From: Exophiala sp. HKRS030
Taxonomy: Eukaryota > Ascomycota > Eurotiomycetes > Chaetothyriales > Herpotrichiellaceae
Reading direction: 5' to 3'
Length of the DNA: 64,000 bases
Assembly (NCBI GenBank): GCA_023897205.1
Contig: JAHWDD010000001.1
Span: 4,588,001-4,652,000, forward strand
The position numbers were made by a program, and so were the translations under genes. Position 1 is the first letter of the stretch, and every line of letters starts with the position of its first letter. Below are positions 1 through 9,702 of the stretch, one piece after another. The notes under the pieces were generated by a model. It was not told the DNA's origin. It saw only the letters and a program-made list of their open reading frames with translations, and did not search any database.

Positions 1-731
1 GCTTTGGCACTCCATACACGCTCGAAAGCTGACGCTGTGGTTGACTGCATGGCGGAATCAATTTGCGCATCGGGTATTTCGCCCAACGCCGCGGCGATCC
101 CTACAGCACAGGCGTACCGTGACCTAGCCATGGATTCATAGGTGTCCGCGGTGACGGGCTCCTTCCCTGCGGCACGTACTGCTTCGACTTTGGTCGAGGT
201 GAGAAGGGGACACTTGATCAGGACGAGCATGACATCTTCCGGGCGGACAGATAGATCATTCGCCATCATGCTTTCGATGGTTACAGCGACCGTCCGGGCA
301 TGGTCCGGCATGCCAATCTCATGCGGATGGAGCGGTCGCGTGTGTCCAACAGACGCGAGAAGGCCCGTGGTGGAGGAGCTAGACGAGGACGCATCTTCAG
401 CTCGAACGATGAAGGTGACATGTGGGCATAAGACGCCTTCAGTACCACCCGAGAAGATGGTCACGGCGTCCGCGGGTATCTTGGGCTCCCAGACCGCAGA
501 AGCCAGTGTCCGTGAGAAGTCGTTGACACAGCCATTTCCTAGAATGGCACGTATAGGCGTCAGATGTGCTGAACGAGCGCAGCAATTGGCCAGATGGTCT
601 CGCTCACCTTCGGTCTTGCCCACCACAGCCAGAATCTGTGACGAGTTATAGCCAGACTCGGCCAATTTTTCTAACGGTGTCGTATCTGCTGGTGACGAGA
701 TCGGGAATTTGACTATGTCGACTGCAACCAT
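1..731 (-). CDS. Ring-opening amidohydrolase (cyanuric acid hydrolase/barbiturase family), C-terminus cut by window edge
   Basis: Hydrolytic opener of a six-membered N-heterocycle such as cyanuric acid or barbituric acid. The ATG is at 731 on the minus strand. Exons read 731–608 and 538–<1, with a 69-base GT–AG intron at 607–539. That intron is a multiple of three and stop-free, so the gene also reads straight through. Splicing it joins KTEG to NGCVNDFSR, giving the unbroken KTEGNGCVND motif of the AtzD/barbiturase family. Further family motifs are SGGTEGV.CPH (the SGGTEG Ser) and IKCPLL (the second-domain Lys), then TDTYESM.SR at the corresponding place; about 220 residues are visible of a family length near 360–380. 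Seen: the motifs and splice signals. Known: the family uses Ser–Lys dyads on cyanurate or barbiturate. Inferred: which substrate is used. It is divergent from an allophanate-hydrolase-like amidase, which favours the cyanurate/biuret route. Confidence 0.88.
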   Translation of the reverse strand, partial: MVAVDIVKFPISSPADTTPLEKLAESGYNSSQILAVVGKTEGERDHLANCCARSAHLTPIRAILGNGCVNDFSRTLASAVWEPKIPADAVTIFSGGTEGVLCPHVTFIVRAEDASSSSSSTTGLLASVGHTRPLHPHEIGMPDHARTVAVTIESMMANDLSVRPEDVMLVLIKCPLLTSTKVEAVRAAGKEPVTADTYESMARSRYACAVGIAAALGEIPDAQIDSAMQSTTASAFERVWSAK

Positions 732-1495
732 ACTTCTCAGAAGCGGTTTGCTGCTATGGTAAGAAAGAAGACATGTGTCTGACAGGGTATCTACTTTTGG
801 ATTATCCACGAATCTATGGCGAAGAACACAAGTACCACCCATACATGGAGAAGATATCAATGGTTGCTATAGTACGCATATCGATGCGTGGAATGATCGT
901 ATGTGTAGCTGGTTGCTCGTCGTCAATATCCGTTGGCTCTAAAGTGGGTTTGATAAGGGAGTTCGATGCGGCGGCCCGCCGGCGCCGCCTCCACCACCAT
1001 CTACAGTATTACGGAGTTCTTCGTATCTAGACTCTACAACCTACCAACATCGTTCCTATCTCGTGTCCCGTTAACCTCCATTGTCATCTCAATGACCCAT
1101 CTTTAGGCTTGGCCCGTAGTATAAATTCCGTGGGTACACAAATGGATGAGAGTGGTAGATACCACACCGAACTGGCGCTGTTTTGGTCACATTGCTGCCT
1201 CTTCGAATTGGCCACGCAGAAGTGTGTGGAGGTAAGTCAGCACTGATGAGATTGCTTCTACAAGTGATTGTATTCGGTGAAAGTATTCTTCACCAATTTC
1301 TTTCTCGCAGCAATTGTCCGACTGAGAGCCTGTTGCCTCATCGTTTGCAGATTTGTGTTTCCGACGCCGCGCTCACTGGCCTTCAATCCTCGCTCAACAA
1401 AGGGCCCACCAGCAGCACTCTTTCCTCCTCCTCCGGAGGTAGTCTCAATAACACCGACCAAAGTGAACCCCGGAATCTCTGTCACGAACGTCTCG
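732..1495. promoter_or_regulatory. Divergent intergenic region between ring-opening hydrolase and amidase
   Basis: This 764-base region must hold both promoters of the divergent pair. It contains one TGATAA (951–956), not more GATA sites than expected by chance. A GC-rich block at 975–988 is followed by TATTACGGAGT at 1007–1017; both recur elsewhere in the window (see findings). No convincing gene is seen. An open frame runs upstream of the amidase ATG from about 1268, but only through non-ATG codons. Confidence 0.5.
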
Positions 1496-2995
1496 ATGGA
1501 CGTGGGAAATGAGCTTTCGGACGATCTCTCCATCGAGACGTTACGCGCGCTGTATGAGCGCGACGCAACGACCCCGGTGGCGGTAGTGCGGTCTGTCTAC
1601 GAACGAATCGCCGCATACCCGGACAAGGCAGTCTGGATCACGCTTCTGCCGCAAGAGGAGGCGATCAGAAGGGCGGAGGAGCTTCAAAAACAATTGGCCG
1701 ACCGCGGAACGCACCATCAGCGACCAGCATTGTTTGGGATTCCCTTCTCCGTCAAAGACTCGATCGACATCGCGGGAATGCCGACGACATTGGCTTGTCC
1801 GAGCTTCGCATATACGGCAGACGTGACCGCATTTGTTGTCCAGAGAATCCTCGACGCCGGAGGAATCCTCATCGGCAAGACCAACCTTGACCAATTCGCA
1901 ACGGGGCTCAATGGTACGCGTTCGCCATACGGTGTACCCCGATGTGTGTGCGACCCTGACTACATCTCTGGCGGGAGCTCTTCTGGCTCGGTGGTAAGTG
2001 TCGCTGCGAACCTGGTATCATTCACCGTCGCCACCGACACGGCAGGCAGCACACGCGTGCCCGCAGCGCTGAACGGTATGGTCGGGTTGAAACCCACGCT
2101 GGGCACCATTTCGACCGTAGGCCTTGTCCCTGCGTGCAAGACATCCGACTGCATCACCATCATTGCCCGGACGGTTGATTCTGCGGTGGCGGCTCTGGAT
2201 GCCATGCAAGCCTACGACGAAGACGACGTCTATGCTCGAGAACCACAGCAACTCGCCATGCTAGCACAGCAGGAGCAACCACTTTTGAAACAATGGGAGC
2301 TGACAATGTCGCCTCCACCCTCACCCTCAAAGACAAGTCCACCTATAAATTTACAGATCGGACTACCTCCACGTGAGTTGCTCGACTCGGTCTTGAGCCC
2401 AGAGTACGTGCGGCTCTTTGATAGATTTATTACACGACTGGCCGATCTCGACATTCAAGTGGCGGCCAAATTTGACTACTCCCCCTTCGCTGCGGCCAAT
2501 GCCATGCTCTACGGCAGCTCGATTGTGGCGCAACGCATCGTCGCGTTCAAGGACTACCTCGACCGTTACGGCTACGACCAGCTGCATCCTGTAATTCGGG
2601 AGATTTTCGGATCGAGTGCTGGGTTTGATGCCGTGAGAGCGTACCAGGACATTTTCGACCTCGCTTCTTTTCGACGTCTGGCCGCCAAACAGTTCCGTCG
2701 TGGTGAGAGCGACGCTGAAACCGTCGACGTATTGGTTGTCCCGTCGACCGCCACGCATCCAACAGTGGAGGAGATGCTCGCTGATCCCATCAATCTGAAC
2801 AAGCGTTTGGGGAGTTTCAGTCATTTTGTCAATTTGTTGGACCTCTGCGCCGTGTCTATGCCCGTGACTGGAGCCACGTGGAAGAGCCGTCGACTAGGAC
2901 GAGATATGCCATTTGGTATTACTTTGATTTCTCTTCCCGGCAGTGACCGACGATTATTACAACTGTGTCGGTATATACAGAATATACGAGTATGA
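1496..2995 (+). CDS. Allophanate-hydrolase-like amidase (amidase signature family)
   Basis: 499 residues from the ATG at 1496. The frame is open further upstream but has no ATG there, and family N-termini align from this Met. It probably hydrolyses allophanate or a related urea-carboxylate to release ammonia. The Ser–cis-Ser–Lys triad is visible: Lys in PFSVKDSID, the GGSSSGS loop, and the nucleophile Ser in TDTAGSTRVPAA. Stretches such as KTNLDQFATGL.GTRSPYG and GLKPT.GT.ST.G.VPAC are closer to allophanate hydrolase (AtzF/DUR1,2 amidase domain) than to general amidases; this is from memory of the family, not a search. The roughly 150-residue C-terminal AtzF domain is absent, as the protein ends just after the amidase fold. 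A 30-residue Pro/Ser insert precedes the last third. It is divergent from the ring-opening hydrolase. Confidence 0.85.
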   Translation: MDVGNELSDDLSIETLRALYERDATTPVAVVRSVYERIAAYPDKAVWITLLPQEEAIRRAEELQKQLADRGTHHQRPALFGIPFSVKDSIDIAGMPTTLACPSFAYTADVTAFVVQRILDAGGILIGKTNLDQFATGLNGTRSPYGVPRCVCDPDYISGGSSSGSVVSVAANLVSFTVATDTAGSTRVPAALNGMVGLKPTLGTISTVGLVPACKTSDCITIIARTVDSAVAALDAMQAYDEDDVYAREPQQLAMLAQQEQPLLKQWELTMSPPPSPSKTSPPINLQIGLPPRELLDSVLSPEYVRLFDRFITRLADLDIQVAAKFDYSPFAAANAMLYGSSIVAQRIVAFKDYLDRYGYDQLHPVIREIFGSSAGFDAVRAYQDIFDLASFRRLAAKQFRRGESDAETVDVLVVPSTATHPTVEEMLADPINLNKRLGSFSHFVNLLDLCAVSMPVTGATWKSRRLGRDMPFGITLISLPGSDRRLLQLCRYIQNIRV

Positions 2996-3357
2996 AAAAG
3001 CTCCCCTTAACGGCGTCTTGGTACAACGAATCATTTGATCCACTTTTTTCATACAATCGCCGGCGGCGCCCGCCCGGGAGAATCCATCTGGGGACGGCAT
3101 GGAGATAAGGAGTTTGAGATAACCAAGAGCTGTGATAACTGAAGACTGTAGGTAATCATTGATTCAGAATCGAAATCGATACGGAGTATCCCGCCATCTA
3201 GACCTCAGACGCCGAGCTCGAGATCGCGAAGTTTACGCCCGGAGACACACACCTGCCCAGGATCGATAAGTACTGACTGTGAACATGAGACTGGCGGTAT
3301 TTGAGTAAGACCGAGTGACACTTTGAGGAATAGCAAATAACAAACATCATATCCACC
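2996..3357. other. Intergenic, amidase to dioxygenase
   Basis: This holds the amidase 3' end and the dioxygenase promoter. A GC-rich stretch (about 3058–3078) and ATACGGAGTAT (3179–3189) match parts of the repeat fragments near 975–1017 and 12741–12882. No gene is seen. Confidence 0.45.
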
Positions 3358-4658
3358 ATGTCGTCGTCACTCACGGCAGATTTTCCAGTATTGGACTTTA
3401 CCAAATTCAAGCATGACTTTCAGGCATTTTCTGAGGATTTGTTCGCGGCCAGCACTAAATGGGGGTTCTTTATCCTTCGAGGGACCGGTGTTAACCCGGA
3501 TTCCATGTTCGACCTGGTAAGAGGTTAAACTTGAGAGTTTTGTGAATGGATCAAATTCGTTCGTCCGCGGGAGATCGTGCGTGTTTTGATTGCTAACCAA
3601 AAACCCAACGATTAATCGTGGATTTTCTGCAGTCGAGACAATTTTTCGATTTGCCCGTCGAAGAAAAAGCATCCAAGTTGTTGAATGAACAGACGATTGG
3701 GTACGATGGGAACACTGTCACCACGTATGTTTGTTTTTCTCTTACCTCAGACGACACGTTTGAGAGTTGGGAAGAGACTCGAAGGCTGACATATGGCCGT
3801 TTGATGACAATCTCCAGATGGGCAGCGTCAGAAGGCATGATATTTGGGACCAATCCAGGCGGCATCCTCAAGACGGAGCATCTACCGGCGTGGTGGGACC
3901 AACAAAAGAGAGAACGGGTCGAAGAGTTCAAGGCGCAATGTTACAACCTGAGTGTGGACTTGCTGTCTTGCTTTGCCGTCCGACTCGGCCTCGACAAGGA
4001 TTACTTCCGGCGATACCACGAGCACCGCGAACCCGGAAACAGCCTCAAACTGATCCGGTACCCTGCGATGGAGGAGCGACCAAGCCACAAAGTGCCACGT
4101 CTGGCGGAGCACACCGACTGGGGCAGCATCACTTTTGTCTTCACCAGCCAAAACGGTCTGGAGATACGTGACCCTGACGATAAAGACTGGGTTCGAGTTC
4201 CAGTGGTCGATGATGGCATCGTGGTCAACATCGGAGACGCCCTGTCCTTGTGGACCGGCAAGGCTCTCAAGTCGACCATGCACCGGATCACCTGGGAAGG
4301 TCTACCCAGGGACAAGAGTCGATACAGTATCGCGTACTTTGTCAATCCCAATTACGGTATGTTTGAGAGTTTGATTGATCTTGGAAGTGACGTGGACTCA
4401 CGTTCTTGTCTATTAGATGCCGTCTTGAACCCACAGCCTTCAGGAGATCCGTCCACCTCTGCCATGACCGACGAGTTAAACACCGACCTCACTTATCGTG
4501 ACTACTACCAGCTTCGACTCCGGTTGACGTATGCGGTCAAGGATACGAAGACGGGTCAACGGTTAGACGAAAACATTGATTCTTCGACGTTGGCCCTGGT
4601 TAATAAATTGAACGTGGCGAATAGAGGTACAATCGAGTCTCATATGATCAAGGCGTAG
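3358..4658 (+). CDS. 2-oxoglutarate/Fe(II)-dependent dioxygenase, thymine-7-hydroxylase/IPNS-like
   Basis: Exons are 3358–3516, 3633–3724, 3818–4356 and 4417–4658, giving 343 residues. Introns 2 and 3 are multiples of three and stop-free. Intron 3 is supported because splicing gives FVNPNYDAV, the family's usual sequence. Intron 2 rests on GTATGT, a GCTGAC branch site and CAG, and is less certain. DIOX_N occupies about residues 8–130 and the double-stranded beta helix about 170–290. Iron ligands are His and Asp in AEHTDWGS and the distal His in STMHRI; Arg in RYSIAYF binds 2-oxoglutarate. The core resembles thymine 7-hydroxylase, which fits beside a barbiturase-type enzyme, but gibberellin- or IPNS-type oxidases share these motifs. 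Substrate assignment is inference from context. It lies 362 bases downstream of the amidase on the same strand. Confidence 0.85.
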
Positions 4659-4800
4659 TTAGGCCCCTAGGTGGGCACTTGGAAAGGAAAGGAAAGGAAT
4701 CCATGGGGAATGTTCGATTTCCTTACATGCTGTAATTTCTCTAACATCCAAAAAAGCTTTCTGTCTGGTCCAGGGAGCATTCAGTACCACGGTCACTCAT

Positions 4801-5847
4801 TCATTCTGCCAGCCAAGCACGAATCACATCCTCATCGACGGCCTCTGGTCTTTTGCTGACCACCTTCCTATCCCAATCCAACCATTCCCTGGCCATTGTG
4901 TTGCCTTTTTTCGACCTCAAAATTCCAACGCTGACGTTGATAATGTAAGGTCTCTCAAATGGTTGATAGAGCATGGTGGCACCGCATTTCGTACAAAACC
5001 CGCGCAACACCATTTCGGAACTTTGATAGTACCTCATCCCTTCTCCGAATTGCCGCGTGTTTTGTTCATGTTGTGGCCCAAACAAGATCGGTTGCTGGCC
5101 GGCGTCTTCGGCAGTCCGGATCTGTGAAGGTGGTATATACGCCCAAGGTTGCATGGTGAAACCAAGACCCAAACGACATGACCGACAACAACACAAACGA
5201 GCATAGTACTTGCTGCGGTCTGAAGGGACGTACCACCCTTGGCTTTCGTTGTCGTACGGTGGAGGTTCGATCCTAAACCTCACAGATCCGCAATGACATG
5301 AAGCGTCGACGTGGTCTCCTCGTTCCCGCGACGATGATGGTCTTCCCCGCAACAATTCAAGCCGATCCTCGTCCATTGTCGTTGTATCTGCGGCCGGTTC
5401 ACCTTCATGGCAAGGGATCTTTCGACCTCCGATTTTGCTCAAAAAGGGTGCGATTCCTCCATCAGCGGCGTCGCCGACGTGTTCGTGGTGGGTGATCCTT
5501 GAGATATCAAGCACGTCGTCAACCTTCCTGTCGGTCTCGAGAGTACCGGAACATGCCAACCATTGACCATCAGCTTTTGTGAAGGCAAAGGTGTGACATC
5601 CGCAGTTCTTGCAAAAATATCTCACGTATCCTGGAGTGTGGTACCCGGTCGCGCAACCCAAAGACTTTGCGCTCGGTGGACCCTTGAGCCGGAAGTAGGA
5701 AGTACACAGTGCCCCCGTAGAGTGACGGCAAGTGTCGCAGTGACACAAGAGATTCTCCATCGGCAGTTCCTCCTCGGGTCCTTCGAGGATGGATGCTCGC
5801 TCGCTGACGTCGCCACAGAGGCACGTGAGGTGCGTCGGCTTCGGCAT
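4801..5847 (-). CDS. Two-domain GFA/CENP-V-like (Mss4-fold) zinc protein
   Basis: 348 residues, no intron, ATG at 5847. Two consecutive GFA-type (glutathione-dependent formaldehyde-activating, Mss4-like) zinc domains are visible. The first (about 8–125) has CLCG, CHCDTCR and CKNCG. The second (about 180–330) has CHCG, CCCRSCR and CTKCG. Both keep the full CxC/CxxC/CxxC zinc set. In the family, substrates are mostly unknown; some members bind glutathione-S-hydroxymethyl. Fungal genomes carry many such proteins, so I would not assign formaldehyde metabolism. It is convergent with the dioxygenase, 142 bases away, and there is no evidence that it belongs to that cluster. Confidence 0.85.
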   Translation of the reverse strand: MPKPTHLTCLCGDVSERASILEGPEEELPMENLLCHCDTCRHSTGALCTSYFRLKGPPSAKSLGCATGYHTPGYVRYFCKNCGCHTFAFTKADGQWLACSGTLETDRKVDDVLDISRITHHEHVGDAADGGIAPFLSKIGGRKIPCHEGEPAADTTTMDEDRLELLRGRPSSSRERGDHVDASCHCGSVRFRIEPPPYDNESQGWYVPSDRSKYYARLCCCRSCRLGLGFTMQPWAYIPPSQIRTAEDAGQQPILFGPQHEQNTRQFGEGMRYYQSSEMVLRGFCTKCGATMLYQPFERPYIINVSVGILRSKKGNTMAREWLDWDRKVVSKRPEAVDEDVIRAWLAE

Positions 5848-6330
5848 TGTTCCTCGAAAGGAGACATCAAAGAACGGAAGGGTGTACGTACTCTCAAAGA
5901 CCCCCGAACACGAGGTTGGTTGTTTTATACAATCTCTCGCAACGAGTTACAAGTGCCGGGGCGGAGTGGGGACCATGGAGTAGGAACATTAGACCCAGGC
6001 TTTAGTGGGGCGCCTTCGATGACGACCACTGTCGATTTGGGTCTGCATTGAAGTAGAGAAATTACAAGACGAAAGGACAAAAGAAGAAGTATTCGAGATC
6101 GTTGAGAGTTTCTAGAAACGAAACGAGATTACCATTAAATACCACATACCGCGTCAGTGCATTTCGCGTATGAGTACTCACTCCGTGCCTTGCCCCCTTA
6201 TCGACATTTCTCCACATTAAATATTATGAGTCGTTCCATTACTTTTCACCTTTGTCCAACGTAGGCAGGAAGAGGCGCTCAAATACTCGTTCACAAGCAC
6301 CTGATGTCCACAGGTCGATTTCCGAATCAA
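5848..6330. other. Intergenic, GFA protein promoter and esterase 3' end
   Basis: This should contain the promoter of the GFA-like gene and the terminator of the carboxylesterase. I see no gene, repeat or clear motif in it. Confidence 0.4.
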
Positions 6331-8658
6331 TCATTCAGGCACGATGGCCGCCATGCTGCGCCAAAAGTCACATCTGTAACCCCTGCCTGCTTCCCAGGTC
6401 CAAGCGTTGACAAGGCTGATGTTGTTCTTCAAGCCAGGCTCAGCGTCCACCGTAATGTTGCGATTTATTGTCGTGACGTTGAATGAATATGGTGTCCCTC
6501 CCGTCTGTAGATGCAGAGAAAAAAGTTAGCCAATGATCACAGACGTGAGACGCGACAGAAGCCTCTTCTAGGACCAAGAGAGGGGAGGAGGATATCTGAC
6601 CTCATTTAGATTGATCTGATATGGAGCATAGATCGAGAACGGTGGCCAATCACTGGCATCATTGGAAGCACCACTATTCCCAGAGGACGCACCGTTCGCA
6701 ACATTCGACGAAATGCTTGGATCGTTCTTCGTGACGAAATTGCCCCAGATTTGTCGGAATGCAAGTGCTAGATCTGGGCCAATGTTTTGGGCGGCTGGAC
6801 CGAAATCTGTAGGTTTGCTTATGAGCTTGCTTGGTTGTTCAGGGACCATCACAGCGTTGAGACGTACATGCACTTGTATCTGAACCGTGTAGTGCTGGTG
6901 GCACGGAAAACTGGTACTTGTACGACGCCCGCCCACGGTCGGTGTACGCCTCGGCCATCCAGTACGAGGGACAGACGAACGTCGTTTCACCGTAGATGTT
7001 GTTCGCTCTCTGTTGTTGTCCTGTACCTATCGCACTCTGGTTCAGCGCACTCGGGCCCGAGTTTCCGGTGGTGGCGTAGAGCGGAGCCGAGGAGTCGGTC
7101 GAATCATTGGAGCTTGGGTAATATAGCAAGACTTTGGCAATATCGTCGTTTGTAAAGAGTGGGAAGGTGATTTTTAGCCACGCCAAAAGATCATCTTCGG
7201 TCGTAATGTTTTGTGGCACGAAACCTGGGCCCTCATCTGCGTTGTTGCCGATGAGCGCATTCATACCGTTCACCCTTTTGCGCAAAAGTTGCTGACTGGG
7301 AAGACCTTGAACAAACACCCCATCCGTCCTGCAAAACGTGACATATCAGTATAGTAACTCGGATCTACTAGACATAAACCACCACACGACTTACACGGGC
7401 AAGAATGCCCAAGTTCCATAATTGCCTGATTGGGATATCGCAGCACTCGCGTTGATCAAGGTGTCTGTGTCCTTGTCGAGCAGGCACTCAAAGATCGTCT
7501 GAGGATGGGCACCGTAGGGTAGGCTCGGAGGGCAGCCCGCTTCCGTGGCAAACGCATAGTATGATTGCGATGGAACCCAATCCCTGTAGCCATACTGCAT
7601 TGGCAGGTATGGAGAAGCGGCGATGGTCTTGTCTTGTCATTAACAAGCACGTTTCGAACGGCTCTGGAGAGCACTCACGTTTACGAATAATGCTGTGCCT
7701 TGGCTTCCACCATATGCCATATCCTGAAGCATGACTGATCCGCCTCCTGCTGAATGTGAGTATAGCTCAGTGCTGCAGGAGTATGCTGTCTCCTCACCGG
7801 CGCTCTCTCCAGAGATCGTCACTTGAGAAGCATTGCCTCCAAAGAGATTAATATATGACTGTACCCATTGCAAGGCGAAATGCTGAGACTGGTGAGAAGT
7901 GGTTCTCTTTTTTAGGGCCATCTTCTTACCTGGTCAAGAATGCCAGCATTCACCACACCGTTACGAAAGACTTCGTCCGAGGACAGGAAGCCAAATGCTG
8001 CTAGCTTTCTGGAAATCAGTTGGCGCCGCATAACATCCAGTGGGAAAAACACACCCGGTATTGAATCGCCACGCCAACGAAAATATTTCCATTGGCATTG
8101 ATCAGAGTCGACAGGTCTTGCCTCCCATTCCCAGCACCGTATCCGCCTCCATGAATCCACACAAGAACGGGCAGCGGGCCAGTTGCATTGCTCGGTGAAT
8201 AGACGTTCAAGAACAGGCAGTCTTCGCTGGCACCGGTCTGGTTGACTGCACTGATGCTGGTACTCGCATCTGGTCCCTGAGGACAGATCGCGGCGAAGGA
8301 GCTTGCACTGGTGACGGAAGATCTGGACACTTGTGGTGCAGTGGGCGCTTGCCATCTGTTAGAACCGGTCGGGGGTGCGGCATACCGAATCCTCACCATT
8401 GGTTAGTCGAGCGTGCCGAATGGCAATATGCTGCGATTCTTACCCTTTCCAAATGTTGAGCCCGGAAGTGCTGTTTTGAACTCCTTCGTACATTCCGTAG
8501 CCTAGGTCGACTTGAAGCGAGGAGCTGGAGTTTCCTCCTCCTTCCTGTCGAGCTTGTAGGGCATTAGCGAAAGGTTTTGCATTGTGCTCGTATTCAGGAC
8601 GGGCAACACAAGCACAGATCGACAATGCAAACAATGAGAACAGTCGAATGGTCAACAT
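6331..8658 (-). CDS. Secreted type-B carboxylesterase/lipase
   Basis: Nine exons (minus): 8658–8444, 8391–8055, 8004–7930, 7882–7798, 7749–7679, 7627–7395, 7328–6868, 6806–6601 and 6504–6331. The total of 1857 bases gives 618 residues. All introns are 47–96 bases; the second ends at an AAAG acceptor and is the least certain. The N-terminus (LFSLFALSICACVA) is a signal peptide. Alpha/beta-hydrolase features of the cholinesterase family are the oxyanion loop WIHGGGYG, nucleophile Ser in SGESAAGGGS, acidic residue near NADEG, and His in HGSDTSAYFG, which appears only after splicing intron 7. It would hydrolyse extracellular esters; the substrate cannot be told from sequence. Potential N-glycosylation sites are frequent. 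Confidence 0.9.
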
Positions 8659-9702
8659 CGTAGACTCTTTTCACCCGAAGAATGATTGAGAGCTCGACAC
8701 TCAAGTGAGCGACTGGAGAGTCGCCGGTATATTTTACCATTTCATGGTCTCGTGGTACGCGGGAATCGGCACGTCACGAAGTATGGCGACGCTTCTGTCC
8801 AACCTGGAAGGCACATCTAGGCCAGAGGCAGACAATTCTGCGGGGGAGAGCTGGGGAGCTCGGCCTGAAAGAGAAGGTCAATACACCCAGTAGCACCAGT
8901 GACAGACACATGCAGTATGCAATGCATTGATCGACGTCATGAGGATGTTCGACACGCCCATTTGTGGTGTAGATTGAGGAGAGGAGAAAGTCACAGCTAC
9001 GGACCGACGCCGGTGGTCAAAGACGGTCCAATTGCCTTTTATCCGGTGTAAACAATAATGAGAATTCTGGCGAAGTCTTTGCGTCGCTGATATCAGCATA
9101 AAACCCTGTGCAGACCATCGCAACATTGTTGAACAATTGTACCAATGGACGAAGCTCGAAAGGAAAACTACTTTCCCCCCCAAGCTGGACGTTGTCACTG
9201 TGAGGCTGGCCATTCCATTGTGTGGCCTGGCGTCTACGTGACTCGGCAACCCAACACGACAATAGGAAAGCTCATCTCGACATTTGCCGAGTCAAGGAGG
9301 GGGACTGTGCCACAACAGATGGTCGAATACTTAGTGATGATTAGAAATACATAACTTATTCACCATGAACGCAAGGATATCTCGAGAACCTCCCATCCAT
9401 CAAATAAAGTCTAAGCCATTTTTTTTGAGACATGTTCGTGGGCTTCATTTTGCCATGCACGCCATTGTCCCTGAACGCCATGCTATGCTTTTCGCAAACC
9501 AGGATATCATTGCATTCCCAACCAGCAATGCCACCAAACCTCAACTGAATCAAGATGAGCACTAATTTTTCAATAGACAACTCTGCAGAAAACCAATCTC
9601 CCTCATGGCAACACTTTCCGAGGGGGTAGCGATGGGAATAAGAACATAAGAGAAATTTTCGAGTGTGGCACCATTGACCTCGAATCGCCGAATGTGATGT
9701 GA
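8659..9702. other. Long intergenic region, esterase promoter and TFIIB 3' end
   Basis: 1.04 kb. It should carry the esterase promoter on its left side and the TFIIB 3' end on its right. Short open frames exist on both strands, but none has an ATG start, recognisable motif or intron logic. I see nothing else. Confidence 0.4.

Noticed and set aside
732..1495. GATA-factor (nitrogen control) sites in the promoter of the ring-opening hydrolase
   Set aside because: Only one TGATAA was found; about two HGATAR sites are expected by chance in 764 bases, so this gives no support.
1268..1495. N-terminal extension of the amidase by 76 residues
   Set aside because: It would start at a TTG and the translated leader does not resemble the family; the ATG at 1496 fits the known N-terminus.
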